Source: DTKD01 sp050948905
Lineage (GTDB): Bacteria; Armatimonadota; UBA5829
Direction: 5' to 3'
Length of the DNA: 64,000 nucleotides
NCBI GenBank assembly: GCA_050948905.1
Contig: JBMNES010000001.1
Coordinates: 186,001-250,000 of the forward strand
Part shown: one piece after another, positions 26,752 to 35,433 of the stretch
Position numbering within the stretch: position 1 is the first letter of the stretch
How the letters are laid out: each line of letters opens with the position of its first letter
Position numbers and translations under genes: made by a program
Notes under the pieces: model-generated
Told to the model about the DNA's origin: nothing
Databases searched by the model: none
The model's input: only the letters and a program-made list of their open reading frames with translations

Positions 26752-26854
26752 AGCCGGATTCTAGCACAGGGGGCGGCCTGCGGGCAAGGGTGCAAAACAG
26801 TAAAGACGACTTGGCGCGTATGGTTAGCGCTTGTACCAACGCAGATGCGGAGAC

Positions 26855-26886
26855 AGCCAGGCGGCTGGATATCCAGCCGCCTGGCT
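26855..26886. repeat. Perfect 32-bp palindrome
   Basis: A perfect inverted repeat with no loop bases spare (16 bp plus 16 bp, 26855-26870 and 26871-26886), with core GGCTGGATATCCAGCC. It lies between the kdsB promoter region and the hndC stop. It could be a cruciform, an mRNA-end structure or a relative of the GGCTGG hairpin family. No T-run is present. Confidence 0.8.
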
Positions 26887-26925
26887 GCGAAATAGAAACT
26901 GCGTGCTACACCCCGCTTTTGCTGC

Positions 26926-28755
26926 TTATTTCCTATATATCGCCTTAACAGGGCACTTCTTCAGGCATTCGCCGCATTTGATACAGACTGTCGGATCGAT
27001 GTTGTGTATCTGTTTCGGGGCGCCGGTGATGGCGTCGACTGGGCAGACTTTTTTGCACAGTGTGCAGCCTACGCATTTGTCCGGGTTGATTATATAATTC
27101 AACAGCGCCGAGCAGACGCCAGCCGGGCAGTGCTTCGCCTCGATATGTGCGATATATTCCTCACGGAAGTTTTGCAGCGTGCTCAGAATCGAGTTCGGCG
27201 CGGTTTGGCCGAGGCCGCAGAGAGAGGCGCGCTTGACGTGGTTTGAGAGTTTCTCCAGTTTCGGAAGATCCTCAATTGTGCCGTTGCCCTCTGTGATTCG
27301 GGTCAGAATCTCCAGAAGTCGCTTGGTGCCCTCACGGCAGGGGGTGCATTTTCCACAACTCTCGCCCTGTGTGAATGTGAGGAAAAACTTGGCCACGTCG
27401 ACCATGCACGTGTCCTCGTCCATCACGATCATCCCACCACTGCCCATCATAGAGCCAGCCTGCATAAGCGACTCGTAGTCTATAGGGGTGTCGAGATATT
27501 GCTCAGGAATACAGCCACCAGACGGCCCGCCGGTTTGCACGGCTTTGAACTTCTTGTCATGCCGGATTCCGCCGCCGATGTCGTAGATGATCTCGCGCAA
27601 AGTGGTGCCCATCGGGACTTCCACGAGGCCGGTATTTTTGATCTTGCCAGCCAAAGCGAAGACCTTGGTGCCCTTGCTCTTCTCTGTGCCGAGATTCGAG
27701 AACCACTCCCAGCCGTTTAGGATGATCGCCGGGATGTTGGCCCAGGTCTCTACGTTGTTGATAAGCGTCGGGCAATCGTAGAAGCCGGACTGCGCGGGAT
27801 ACGGTGGTCTCGGTCGCGGCATCCCTCTTCTGCCTTCCATAGAGGCGATAAGAGCGGTCTCCTCACCGCAGACAAACGCTCCTGCGCCGAGTTTAAGCTC
27901 AATATCGAATGAGAAATCGGTGCCGAAGATGTTCTTACCAAGCAGGCCGCGCTCTCTAGCGCCGTCGATTGCCTGCTGTAAACGCTCTATTGCAAGAGGA
28001 TACTCCGCTCGCACATAGACGTAGCCCTTGTTAGCGCCGATAGCATAGCCGCCGATGGTCATAGCCTCGATTATGCAGAACGGGTCGCCTTCGATCGCGC
28101 TTCGATCCATAAACGCGCCTGGGTCGCCCTCGTCGGCGTTGCAGATGACATATCTCTGCTGAGGCGGTTCAGTCGGGCATTCCCTGGCGGGATAGCTGCA
28201 CACAGCCGCGGTCTGACGCCATTTAAGCCCGGTCGGATATCCCCCACCCCCTCGACCGCGCAACCCGGATTTCTCGATTTCCTCGATAACCTGTTCCGGG
28301 GTCATGGTCTCGATTACCTTTGCCAGCGCCTCATATCCACGCATTTCAAGATAATCGTCAAAAGATTCAGGGTCGATTATGCCGCAGTTTCGGAGAGTGA
28401 TTCGGAGTTGTTTGCCGAAGAAGTCCGCATTGCCGAGCATTCTGATGTTCGAGGTGTCAACAGGGCCTTCGACCATGTATTCCTCGACAGGTTTGCCTCC
28501 AACAACATGCTGGTCGATGATCTTTTCAAGTTTTGCTTCGTCGAGTTTGCCATAGAAGATGCCGTCAGGCTCGACAACAACCATAGGGCAGTTCTTGCAC
28601 AGACCGTATGATACCGCTTCTTCGATATCAACTTTGCCCTCAAGCTTGCGCCTTTCGAGGATCCTTTGCAGCATTGGCTCCAGGCGCTTGCCGCCCGGAT
28701 CAGTGCACGCGGTCCCGGAACAAACGACGATTTTTCGCTTAATTTCTTCGGCCAT
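26926..28755 (-). CDS. hndC: HndC/HydB-type NADH-binding iron-sulfur subunit
   Basis: Flavin and Fe-S subunit that passes electrons to or from NAD(P)H in bifurcating [FeFe] hydrogenases or related complexes. 609 residues. Domains in order: thioredoxin-like [2Fe-2S] (Cys12, Cys17, Cys53, Cys56); NuoF-like FMN/NADH domain with GLRGRGGGGYPTGLKW and CNADEGDPGAFMDRS; GAGAFVCGEETAL; SLBB; the 4Fe-4S motif ESCGKCTPCREGTKR (about residue 480); and two C-terminal ferredoxin clusters, CVGCTLCKKVCP and CIKCGECLKKCP. This layout is HndC/HydB, not the shorter NuoF of complex I. The HndA (NuoE) and HndD (hydrogenase) partners are not in the window. Confidence 0.88.
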   Translation of the reverse strand: MAEEIKRKIVVCSGTACTDPGGKRLEPMLQRILERRKLEGKVDIEEAVSYGLCKNCPMVVVEPDGIFYGKLDEAKLEKIIDQHVVGGKPVEEYMVEGPVDTSNIRMLGNADFFGKQLRITLRNCGIIDPESFDDYLEMRGYEALAKVIETMTPEQVIEEIEKSGLRGRGGGGYPTGLKWRQTAAVCSYPARECPTEPPQQRYVICNADEGDPGAFMDRSAIEGDPFCIIEAMTIGGYAIGANKGYVYVRAEYPLAIERLQQAIDGARERGLLGKNIFGTDFSFDIELKLGAGAFVCGEETALIASMEGRRGMPRPRPPYPAQSGFYDCPTLINNVETWANIPAIILNGWEWFSNLGTEKSKGTKVFALAGKIKNTGLVEVPMGTTLREIIYDIGGGIRHDKKFKAVQTGGPSGGCIPEQYLDTPIDYESLMQAGSMMGSGGMIVMDEDTCMVDVAKFFLTFTQGESCGKCTPCREGTKRLLEILTRITEGNGTIEDLPKLEKLSNHVKRASLCGLGQTAPNSILSTLQNFREEYIAHIEAKHCPAGVCSALLNYIINPDKCVGCTLCKKVCPVDAITGAPKQIHNIDPTVCIKCGECLKKCPVKAIYRK

Positions 28756-29088
28756 ATTGTCTCCGATTATTGTTGTGAAGAATGTGCAGTGTCAGGATTA
28801 AGTTACGGATTCGATCGTCGGAAAAGCAGATTTCTCGCTTCGCTCGAAATGACGAGGGAAGGGCTCTGCATGACGACGAAAATACTCTACACGACGACGG
28901 AAATGTCTACACGACGCTGAGATGCTCTACGCGACGCTGAAATGCTCTACACGACGACGGAAATGCTCGGCAGGACGACGGAGGCGTCGGACTTGACAAT
29001 CGATAACCGCAAACCGATAACCGATAACCGATAACCGCCAACCGATAACCGTCAACCGATAACCGTCAACCGTCAACCATCAACCGCC
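28756..29088. repeat. Spacer of degenerate short tandem repeats
   Basis: No gene. It opens with a copy of the AAGCAGATTTCTC repeat (28821-28853), followed by roughly 18-bp units of the type ACGACGGAAATGCTCTAC (about 28865-28990). The end is a run of 7-8-bp units, ATAACCG and TCAACCG with variants (about 28999-29085). It separates hndB from hndC. Confidence 0.75.
28821..28853 (+). repeat. Dispersed repeat, AAGCAGATTTCTC family, copy 3
   Basis: Same unit as 8369-8401 but with TCTCGCTTCGCTCGAAATGA in the centre and end, as in the copy at 39690. Confidence 0.8.
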
Positions 29089-29427
29089 CTACATATACTC
29101 CTTCACTGGGTTTCCGTCTATTAGATGCTCCTTTACGATTCTTTCTACTTTTTCCGGAGTCAGCAAAATATATAGAACCGGCGGTTCGGTGCCGCGGGTT
29201 ACCTCTGCCATTGGTTCGAGGTCGCAGCGACCGACGCAGCCTGTTGGGATAACGTGGACATGCTTGAGGCCGTTGTCTTTGACAGCCTTATCGAACGCCT
29301 CGCGGATCTTGTCGGCCCCAGCCGATATGCCGCAAGTCGCCAAACCGACTCGCACACGATAGCGGTCGTCGCCGCCTGCCTTTTTCTTACCCTTCAGTTT
29401 AGCGAGCATCGTCGTCGGTTTAGTCAA
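29089..29427 (-). CDS. hndB: HndB-like [2Fe-2S] ferredoxin-fold protein
   Basis: 112-residue thioredoxin-like ferredoxin. Only three likely ligands are seen, in GLATCGISAGADKI and PTGCVGRCDLEP; this reduced pattern is typical of HndB. The last residues (IVKEHLIDGNPVKEYM) resemble the end of the N-terminal domain of HndC (GGKPVEEYM), consistent with shared ancestry. The TTG at 29427 is chosen because GGAGG lies eight bases upstream; an ATG at 29409 is possible. It is transcribed towards hndC but separated from it by 333 bp of repeats. Confidence 0.85.
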   Translation of the reverse strand: MTKPTTMLAKLKGKKKAGGDDRYRVRVGLATCGISAGADKIREAFDKAVKDNGLKHVHVIPTGCVGRCDLEPMAEVTRGTEPPVLYILLTPEKVERIVKEHLIDGNPVKEYM

Positions 29428-29543
29428 ATTACCAGCCTCCGTTCTGGAGCCCGAACATCATCTGTCAGGCTCCAACTGGTGATATTATACCCTTGCTGGG
29501 CTGTTTGTGGGAAGTCTCCAGCCCAATTTGCCGTGCGATTATG

Positions 29544-30539
29544 TTACTTGATCTTCTTTAGAACAGGGCTAAGGGCTTTATCCAGAGATTCATCCGTCTC
29601 GCCAGCGTCGATGTCCTTGAACAGATGCCAGTGTTCGACGTGGGTAGCGGTGTCGCCTGGGTCGAGTTTTGTCATAGGCCCAAGAGACTCGACTTCCATG
29701 AAATCTCCATCGGTGTATGTCTCGAAATTGCACCCGAAATCCGGATAAGTCGAACACGGATCGTATGCAAACGTTTTTATGAACAGCGTTTTGTCGCGAA
29801 GGTATCCTGCCCAGCCCTGCTTGTTTGCGACGCCGAGTTTTTGCGGGTTGCCGGTTATTTTGGAGTCGGTGCGCAGGCGGATGAACCGCTTGCCGAACGT
29901 GAACCGGGAATCGCTGAGGTCGGTGAAGTTCCACAAGGCTATTGATCGTGCCGGAAGCAGCACTTCGCCGTGTGGTACGAACGGCTCCTGCGGGATGATG
30001 GTCGTGCCGCCGCCCTTGACGATGGTAAGTCCCCAGGGTGCGAGTTCGATCGGCCACAGTCCCTTATTCTTCAGGGTGTGCGTGATCGTGAGCCTGGTAC
30101 CCTCGCGGGCCAGGGAAATCATCATCGCCTTTTGGATATTCGTTTCCTCTTCGAGAGGCGGCGCCACACGGATGGTGCTGTTGCCGATAACCTCGGCTGT
30201 CACTGGGCCGTTGTCCGGTATATAGCTGCGCGGCATTACTTCCGGCGCATGCCACAATCTGTGACCGCCGAATGCGTTCCATTCATTGGGCTTGGTTTTG
30301 GCAACCTCAGCCGAATCAATCTCTGCCAGATTATTTTCGCCGCCGCAGAAGCCATAAGATATGATCCTCGGCCCGACATCCAAAGTGACCAGCACATCGA
30401 CTGTGCCGTTTGTGAGCTTGTAGCAACTACCGTATTTTGGATAGTCGATCTTTTCTATGTTCACAGAATTGGTGGCGGCTATCGCTGATCCGCTTAAGGC
30501 AGCAATGCCCATCAACGCCGTAAGAGCGCTGTCGTACAT
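29544..30539 (-). CDS. Exported DUF4380 protein
   Basis: 331 residues from the ATG at 30539 (GGAGG upstream), with a signal peptide ending around AIA-ATNS. The body matches the DUF4380 family: YKLTNGTVDVLVTLDVGPRIISYGF, in parts, FGGHRLWHAPE and VEHWHLF near the end. These proteins are beta-sandwich, galactose-mutarotase-like, and of unknown role; a link to polysaccharide handling is suggested by the GH50-like gene next to it. It and the upstream 691-residue gene lie 68 bp apart. Confidence 0.78.
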   Translation of the reverse strand: MYDSALTALMGIAALSGSAIAATNSVNIEKIDYPKYGSCYKLTNGTVDVLVTLDVGPRIISYGFCGGENNLAEIDSAEVAKTKPNEWNAFGGHRLWHAPEVMPRSYIPDNGPVTAEVIGNSTIRVAPPLEEETNIQKAMMISLAREGTRLTITHTLKNKGLWPIELAPWGLTIVKGGGTTIIPQEPFVPHGEVLLPARSIALWNFTDLSDSRFTFGKRFIRLRTDSKITGNPQKLGVANKQGWAGYLRDKTLFIKTFAYDPCSTYPDFGCNFETYTDGDFMEVESLGPMTKLDPGDTATHVEHWHLFKDIDAGETDESLDKALSPVLKKIK

Positions 30540-30607
30540 ATTATTTCGTCCTCCAAATAGTTTTGAGAATGGGCACACAGCGTGCTGCGGCCTGAATCTT
30601 GATATGC

Positions 30608-32683
30608 TTACTTCTTTGAGCCACTAAGCAGATGGCGCTTGTATATCTCGGCATTAACCTTTCTTGCTGCGCTGACCAGTTCAGGGTAGGGCTGGTCGAC
30701 CACGGTTACGAATCCGATATTGTAGTTTTCTCCGTCCAGAGTCCTGCCCGTGATCGGTTCATCGACGTACTGGAACCACGCAACACCTACCATACACGGG
30801 CAGTCCACAGCAGATCGGACGTAGTTGATAAAGCTCTCCGCGCGGCCCTTCTGGCTGCCGGCGTCGACAAGGCCCGTATGGAACATACCTCTATCCAGCG
30901 CGCCGAAGTGGAACTCGCCGATGATTACAGGCTTGTCGAGGGAACCATCAAGCGGCCATTTGCCGCACTCCAGCGCCCTTGAATATATGTTGTAGCTGAC
31001 CACGTCGGACACGTCGGCGCAGGCTCTTACTATAGGCTCGTGCGCCATACCGGAGAAGCGCACTCCGAGATACAGGTGATTTTTATCATATTTTCTGATT
31101 GCGTTTTTAATAGTCTCGAAGTATTTGTGCGCGAAGTCGTAGCTGAATTGCCTGAGGTCTGCGCGACTGGCTTCGGTGGCTTTGCCGGGAGCGCGCAATT
31201 CGTCCCAGCTCTTAGCGTCAGTTCCCCAGGCTTTGTTAATCGCCTCTAAAGTAGAGTATTTCTTCTTGAGGTAGTCTATGAAAACAATTCTGCACGGTTG
31301 ATCCGGGGGAGAGGCCAGCGTCCCCCAGTCGATGTTATCCCACGATAGCTCGTTGTCTACGAAATATCCGAGCAATTTACGATTGGATGCGTATTTGCGG
31401 GCCATCGGCGCGATTATTTTGTCTACCGATTCGGCAAACTTGGGATCAAATACATCGGCCATCGGCCCCCAGTAGCCGGTGACGCCTTCGACTGACCTGC
31501 CCTCGGAGTATATATGAACGCAGGCCGTAAACGGCATAGGGCTGTTGTCCATGACATCGCCGTGCGACCAGTTGGCTATGGTGTTAAAACCCCATGAAGT
31601 CAATCGGGCGTAGGTCTGGTCTCGCCATTTGTTAAACCAGTCGCTGCCGTATTTTCGGACGAGGTTGATTTCATAAAAGCTGGTCGCCTGCCCTGAGCCG
31701 CCGATGGCTTCGGCCATGCTGTGGGTGTTGCTGGTATAGTGATAGAATTGCCCGAAGACAGGATCGTCTTTTTCCGGTAGCCAATCGAACCATTTTTCCC
31801 GTTTGGTGGTGAATGTTGCTTCTGTCGTGCGAACGCAGTCGATTCCCATCGAGAAAAAGAGTCTGCCTTCTGGAGTGACGAACCACCAGCGGCCATCGAC
31901 TTTTTGCGTGCGGAACCAACCGGTGGCTTCGAGCTTCGGGCCATCAGCGAACCCGCCGTAAGAGTCGCGATCCGCCGGAGCCGGGTGGGCTTTAATGTCC
32001 TGCAATTCTTCCTGCATTCTTGTAGAGAATTGCTTTTCATTGGTTAGTTTGCCGGGCCATTTGGCGTGTTTGTATTGGCCGAAGCGGTCGACAAACGGCA
32101 TTTTGATCCCAGTGCCAGAGCTTTCGCCATCGTCGAGAAGCCGGGCGTTGGAGAATATCAGCTTGTGCTTAACCGACGGACGGGTCAAAAATATCTGAAA
32201 CGCCGTGACCTTTTTAAGGTCGATTGGCCTGGAGAGTTCTCCGATGTTTGGAATACCGCGCATGCCCCAGAGGGTCGGTATGTCCTTGGTGAAGAACAGT
32301 TTTAGAGTGGTCCAGGTTTTGGGGACGGCGATCGCTTTGCCATAAGTGCAGAAAACTGCGCCGTCCGCGCCGGGGTTATCCACCCGGACTTTTACCTCCA
32401 AGTCAGCGTTTTCCGGGTTGTAAATATCGATGGCAAGGCCCGAAGCCTCGCTCCAATCCCACAAACCCTGTGTGGGTCGTATGAATATATTAGGCCAGTC
32501 GGCTATGCCGAAGTCTACCTCCATCGCTTTACCACGATCAGTAGATACTATGGCGGTTTTAGCGTCGTTATGATTTACCACAGGTGGTATTGTGTCGAGT
32601 TTATATAACAGCTTCTCCGCCCCTGACGCAGTCGAAGCAGCCAGCAGCAGACAACACGCAAAAATATAGAAATAAGTCGGCAT
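30608..32683 (-). CDS. Exported GH50-like glycoside hydrolase
   Basis: 691 residues with a signal peptide (1-21, ending ASG). Residues about 25-190 form a carbohydrate-binding-like beta domain. A TIM barrel follows: TGWFRTQKVDGRWWFVTPEG, LFFSMGIDCVR, WGFNTIANWS. GYFVDNELSWDN offers the acid/base Glu and PVIIGEFHFGALDRG the nucleophile Glu. This pattern is like beta-agarases of family GH50 and related clan GH-A beta-galactosidases. Agar as substrate is not certain: related proteins are common in soil and freshwater bacteria. GGAGGGAG precedes the ATG. Confidence 0.78.
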   Translation of the reverse strand: MPTYFYIFACCLLLAASTASGAEKLLYKLDTIPPVVNHNDAKTAIVSTDRGKAMEVDFGIADWPNIFIRPTQGLWDWSEASGLAIDIYNPENADLEVKVRVDNPGADGAVFCTYGKAIAVPKTWTTLKLFFTKDIPTLWGMRGIPNIGELSRPIDLKKVTAFQIFLTRPSVKHKLIFSNARLLDDGESSGTGIKMPFVDRFGQYKHAKWPGKLTNEKQFSTRMQEELQDIKAHPAPADRDSYGGFADGPKLEATGWFRTQKVDGRWWFVTPEGRLFFSMGIDCVRTTEATFTTKREKWFDWLPEKDDPVFGQFYHYTSNTHSMAEAIGGSGQATSFYEINLVRKYGSDWFNKWRDQTYARLTSWGFNTIANWSHGDVMDNSPMPFTACVHIYSEGRSVEGVTGYWGPMADVFDPKFAESVDKIIAPMARKYASNRKLLGYFVDNELSWDNIDWGTLASPPDQPCRIVFIDYLKKKYSTLEAINKAWGTDAKSWDELRAPGKATEASRADLRQFSYDFAHKYFETIKNAIRKYDKNHLYLGVRFSGMAHEPIVRACADVSDVVSYNIYSRALECGKWPLDGSLDKPVIIGEFHFGALDRGMFHTGLVDAGSQKGRAESFINYVRSAVDCPCMVGVAWFQYVDEPITGRTLDGENYNIGFVTVVDQPYPELVSAARKVNAEIYKRHLLSGSKK

Positions 32684-32836
32684 TATCTCCCTCCACTACG
32701 GGGTTAGTATAGGTCTGCAGGCTGCTTGCGTCAAGGGCGTTTGATATTTGCTCAGATAAGTATTGGCAACTGCAATTTTGGATTTCTCTTGCCGATAATG
32801 ATAGGTGACAATTCTCGAAGGGAATCGGGATAACCT

Positions 32837-33751
32837 ATGAGCCACCCCATTGAAACCGCGAATCTGCGCAAGGAATACAAACTGGGCAGGAGCAAAGGCG
32901 TTCGTGTCGCAGTTGATTCTCTGAGTATTAGAGTGCCGGAGGGGACAGTCTTCGGTTTTCTTGGCCCAAACGGCGCTGGTAAGACCACTACTATAAAAAT
33001 GTTGCTGGATTTCGTGCATCCTACTGCGGGAAGTGCGACAATTTTTGGCAATCCGACTACGGATGCCGCCACTCGGCGACAAATTGGCTACCTGCCTGAA
33101 CAACCTTATTTCCACAAATTTTTGCGCCCTGTGGAAGTAGTGTCGATGCATGCATCGCTTGCGGGGGTTCGTAAAGAAGAGGTGAGAAAGCAGGCGCTTG
33201 AGGCACTCGAACGCACCGGCATTGCCGAGTATGCCGATACCCCAATAGGCAAGCTATCGAAAGGCTTGACACAGCGGGTGGGAATCGCGCAGGCGATAGT
33301 CGGAGGTCCAAAGTTGCTGATTCTTGATGAACCGACCTCAGGGCTTGACCCCATAGGCAGGCGGCACGCACGAGACCTTATTCTGCAGCTTAGAGATGAA
33401 GGCAAAACGGTGTTTTTAAGCTCGCATTTGCTTAGCGAGGTCGAGAATACCTGCGATACTGTGGCTGTGCTTAAAAAGGGAAAGCTGGTGGCCTGTGGGA
33501 GCCCGGACGATGTGCGCAGCGGGGATAAGCGGGTGGCGATTCTGGTCGATTCGGTGAGTGAGGATACGCGAACATCGCTGGCGTTTGCGAATGTGAGCGT
33601 GGAGATGGACGTGAACGGCGTTCGTCTCGGAGTGGCGCCGGGGATGCTCTATTACGTGATGAGGATGCTGGAGAAATCCGGGGCAAAAATCACGAGGATC
33701 GAGACGGAACGGGAGTCGCTGGAGGAAGCGTTCCTGAGATTGGCGGCGTAG
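32837..33751 (+). CDS. ABC transporter ATP-binding protein
   Basis: 304-residue ABC-2-type ATPase. Walker A is GPNGAGKTTTIKML, the signature reads LSKGLTQRVGIAQ (LSKG in place of LSGG), Walker B is LLILDEPTSGLDP, and the switch His is in SSHLL. The C-terminal 80 residues resemble the regulatory extension of drug, lantibiotic or Nat-type exporters. Its partner permease starts at 34451, beyond a 700-bp repeat spacer. Substrate unknown. Confidence 0.93.
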   Translation: MSHPIETANLRKEYKLGRSKGVRVAVDSLSIRVPEGTVFGFLGPNGAGKTTTIKMLLDFVHPTAGSATIFGNPTTDAATRRQIGYLPEQPYFHKFLRPVEVVSMHASLAGVRKEEVRKQALEALERTGIAEYADTPIGKLSKGLTQRVGIAQAIVGGPKLLILDEPTSGLDPIGRRHARDLILQLRDEGKTVFLSSHLLSEVENTCDTVAVLKKGKLVACGSPDDVRSGDKRVAILVDSVSEDTRTSLAFANVSVEMDVNGVRLGVAPGMLYYVMRMLEKSGAKITRIETERESLEEAFLRLAA

Positions 33752-33819
33752 GATTAAACGCGAAAGCCCGAAAAAGGCGAAATTTAGAAAATTATCGGAA
33801 TTGACCACGACGATATTGT

Positions 33820-33843
33820 AGTGTCCGATCTCCGTCTCGGACA
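33820..33843 (+). repeat. Inverted REP-like hairpin next to array
   Basis: GTAG (33820-33823 region) precedes TGTCCGA, loop TCTCCGTC, and TCGGACA. Foot, loop and stem length match the array units but the stem sequence is different and fully paired, and the orientation is opposite. Confidence 0.7.
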
Positions 33844-33868
33844 GCTAGTGTTCAACGATAGATTGTCT

Positions 33869-34404
33869 GGCTGGGACAGAGACCAGCCACTACGATAATA
33901 GTGCTTGTTCGGTGATGGATTGTATGGCTGGGGCAGAGATCAGCCACTACGATAATAATGGTGGTTCGGTGGTGGATTGGCTGGCTGGGACAGAGACCAG
34001 CCACTACGACAATAACGGTTGTTCGTTGATGGGTTGACTGGCTGGGACAGGCCAGCCACTACGATAATAATGGTGGTTCGTTGATGGGTTGACTGGCTGG
34101 GACGGAGGCCAGCCAATACGATGATAGTGGTTGTTCGGTGATGGATTGGCTGGCTGGGACAGAGACCAGCCACTACGATAATAATGGTGGTTCGTTGATG
34201 GGTTGACTGGCTGGGACAGAGACCAGCCACTACGATAATAATGGTGGTTCGTTGATGGATTCGCTGGCTGGGACAGAGACCAGCCACTACGATAATAATG
34301 GTGGTTCGTTGATGGGTTGACTGGCTGGGACAGAGACCAGCCACTACGATAATAATGGTGGTTCGTTGATGGATTGTCTGGCTGGGACAGAGACCAGCCA
34401 CTAC
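33869..34404 (-). repeat. Ten-copy REP-like hairpin array
   Basis: Ten units with a period of 55-58 bp. Each has TGGCTGG, loop GACAGAGA, CCAGCCA and CTAC; the CTAC ends lie at 33894, 33950, 34007, 34062, 34119 (variant ATAC), 34175, 34233, 34290, 34347 and 34404. Read on the minus strand, each is a GTAG foot plus a hairpin, the layout of REP elements mobilised by RAYT (TnpA-REP) transposases. Between hairpins runs a conserved linker with GATAATAATGGTGGTTCGTT. Units 4 and 5 have altered loops (one shortened). No RAYT gene is in the window. Confidence 0.88.
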
Positions 34405-34450
34405 GGTTATGCAATGATTGATAATCAAATAACGGAGCTGAAAATATAAT

Positions 34451-35218
34451 ATGCCGGGAATTTGGATTATTGCGAAGATGTCGCTTTTAGAAAACAGCCG
34501 CAAGCAGGTGTTTCACGTGCTGTGCCTGCTGATGCTGGCTGTGATTGCAGGCTCGACGATGCTTTCTATATTCACAGAAGGCGTGCAGATAAAGATACTG
34601 AAAGACTTATGTATGACCTGCATTCTGTTCGGTGGGGCTGCGCTTGCGATTGCGCTTGGCTCGACCGGGGTGCCCAACGATATCGAATCTCGCACCATCC
34701 ATCCGCTGATAGCCCGGCCGCTGACCAGAGTGCAATACCTGGCGGGGAAATTTCTTGGCACGTTTATCACGGTGTCCCTGGGCGTGATAGCGATGGCGTT
34801 CGCGTTTGGGATTCTGATACTTATGTATCAACACAGCCTGGATTCGGCGCTGGGGTTGGCGGTGTTGTTTACTCTGATAGAGGTAGCAATTATCGCGGCG
34901 GTCGCGACTACTATTTCCACGTTCGCCACTCCCGCAATCACGACCGTGCTGACCTTCATGATCTACCTTGCGGGCACGATAAAGATTGGATACATCGGCG
35001 GCTTGATAGATAAGTCTCAGACAGGCCTGGGCAAGGGATTGTATAAACTGATCTACCACGCCCTGCCGAATCTGGAGTGCTTCAACCTCAAATCTGCATT
35101 GGTACATAACGATATCATCCCCGGCGGATATCTCACCCAGGTAGCCATTTATGGAATATGCTACATCGTCTTTACGCTTGCGGTAGGCGCGGTGTATTTC
35201 GCCAACAGGGAGGTTTGA
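34451..35218 (+). CDS. ABC-2 type transporter permease
   Basis: 255-residue membrane protein with about six hydrophobic segments (for example VLCLLMLAVIAGSTML, FITVSLGVIAMAFAFGILIL and ICYIVFTLAVGAVYFAN). The segment GVPNDIESRTIHPLIARPLT is typical of ABC-2 permeases working with Nat/CcmA-like ATPases. It should pair with the ATPase at 32837. The stop is 2 bp before the next gene. GGAG lies farther than usual (about 13 bases) from the ATG. Confidence 0.88.
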   Translation: MPGIWIIAKMSLLENSRKQVFHVLCLLMLAVIAGSTMLSIFTEGVQIKILKDLCMTCILFGGAALAIALGSTGVPNDIESRTIHPLIARPLTRVQYLAGKFLGTFITVSLGVIAMAFAFGILILMYQHSLDSALGLAVLFTLIEVAIIAAVATTISTFATPAITTVLTFMIYLAGTIKIGYIGGLIDKSQTGLGKGLYKLIYHALPNLECFNLKSALVHNDIIPGGYLTQVAIYGICYIVFTLAVGAVYFANREV

Positions 35219-35220
35219 CG

Positions 35221-35433
35221 ATGGGCAGATTGATCGTGATTGCAGCAACATTGCTCGCGTTTATTAAAACCGCCTGGGCGCACGGGGCTGAGGAACTCGG
35301 GCACCACTGGGAGATCGGCGCGTATCGCAACGAGATACATGTGCAGTTGTTTTTGATGGCGTTTATCGTGGTAGCGGCCTATGCCGTGACGCTGATTAAA
35401 CGCATCTCACAGGAAAGGAAAACCCGGCAGTGA
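35221..35433 (+). CDS. Small membrane protein
   Basis: 70 residues. Residues 1-21 look like a signal peptide (ending AWA, before HGAEELGHHWE), and residues 42-60 form one membrane span (FLMAFIVVAAYAVTLI) followed by a basic tail, so topology is N-out with a short cytosolic end. The His-rich mature N-terminus is noteworthy. It starts 2 bp after the permease stop and overlaps the next gene by GTGA, so it is part of the transporter operon. No family recognised. Confidence 0.75.
   Translation: MGRLIVIAATLLAFIKTAWAHGAEELGHHWEIGAYRNEIHVQLFLMAFIVVAAYAVTLIKRISQERKTRQ

Larger units (their letters stand above)
33752..34450. other. Repeat spacer between ABC ATPase and permease
   Basis: No gene was found. 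After a low-complexity stretch (AACGCGAAAGCCCGAAAAAG from 33757), it holds one inverted REP-like hairpin (33820-33843) and a ten-copy tandem array (33869-34404). The stop-free minus-strand frame of 187 residues through the array is a by-product of the 57-bp (19-codon) period. Confidence 0.8.

Noticed and set aside
30608..32683. Firm call as beta-agarase
   Set aside because: The barrel motifs fit GH50 and relatives, but the clan has several activities and there is no other agar-degrading gene nearby.
33869..34404. CRISPR array
   Set aside because: The linkers are as conserved as the hairpins, so there are no unique spacers, and no cas gene is present.
33940..34503. 187-codon minus-strand frame through the repeat array
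   Set aside because: The 57-bp period equals 19 codons, so a stop-free frame repeats by itself. Product is only VVAGLCPSQ-type repeats and the frame runs into the permease gene.
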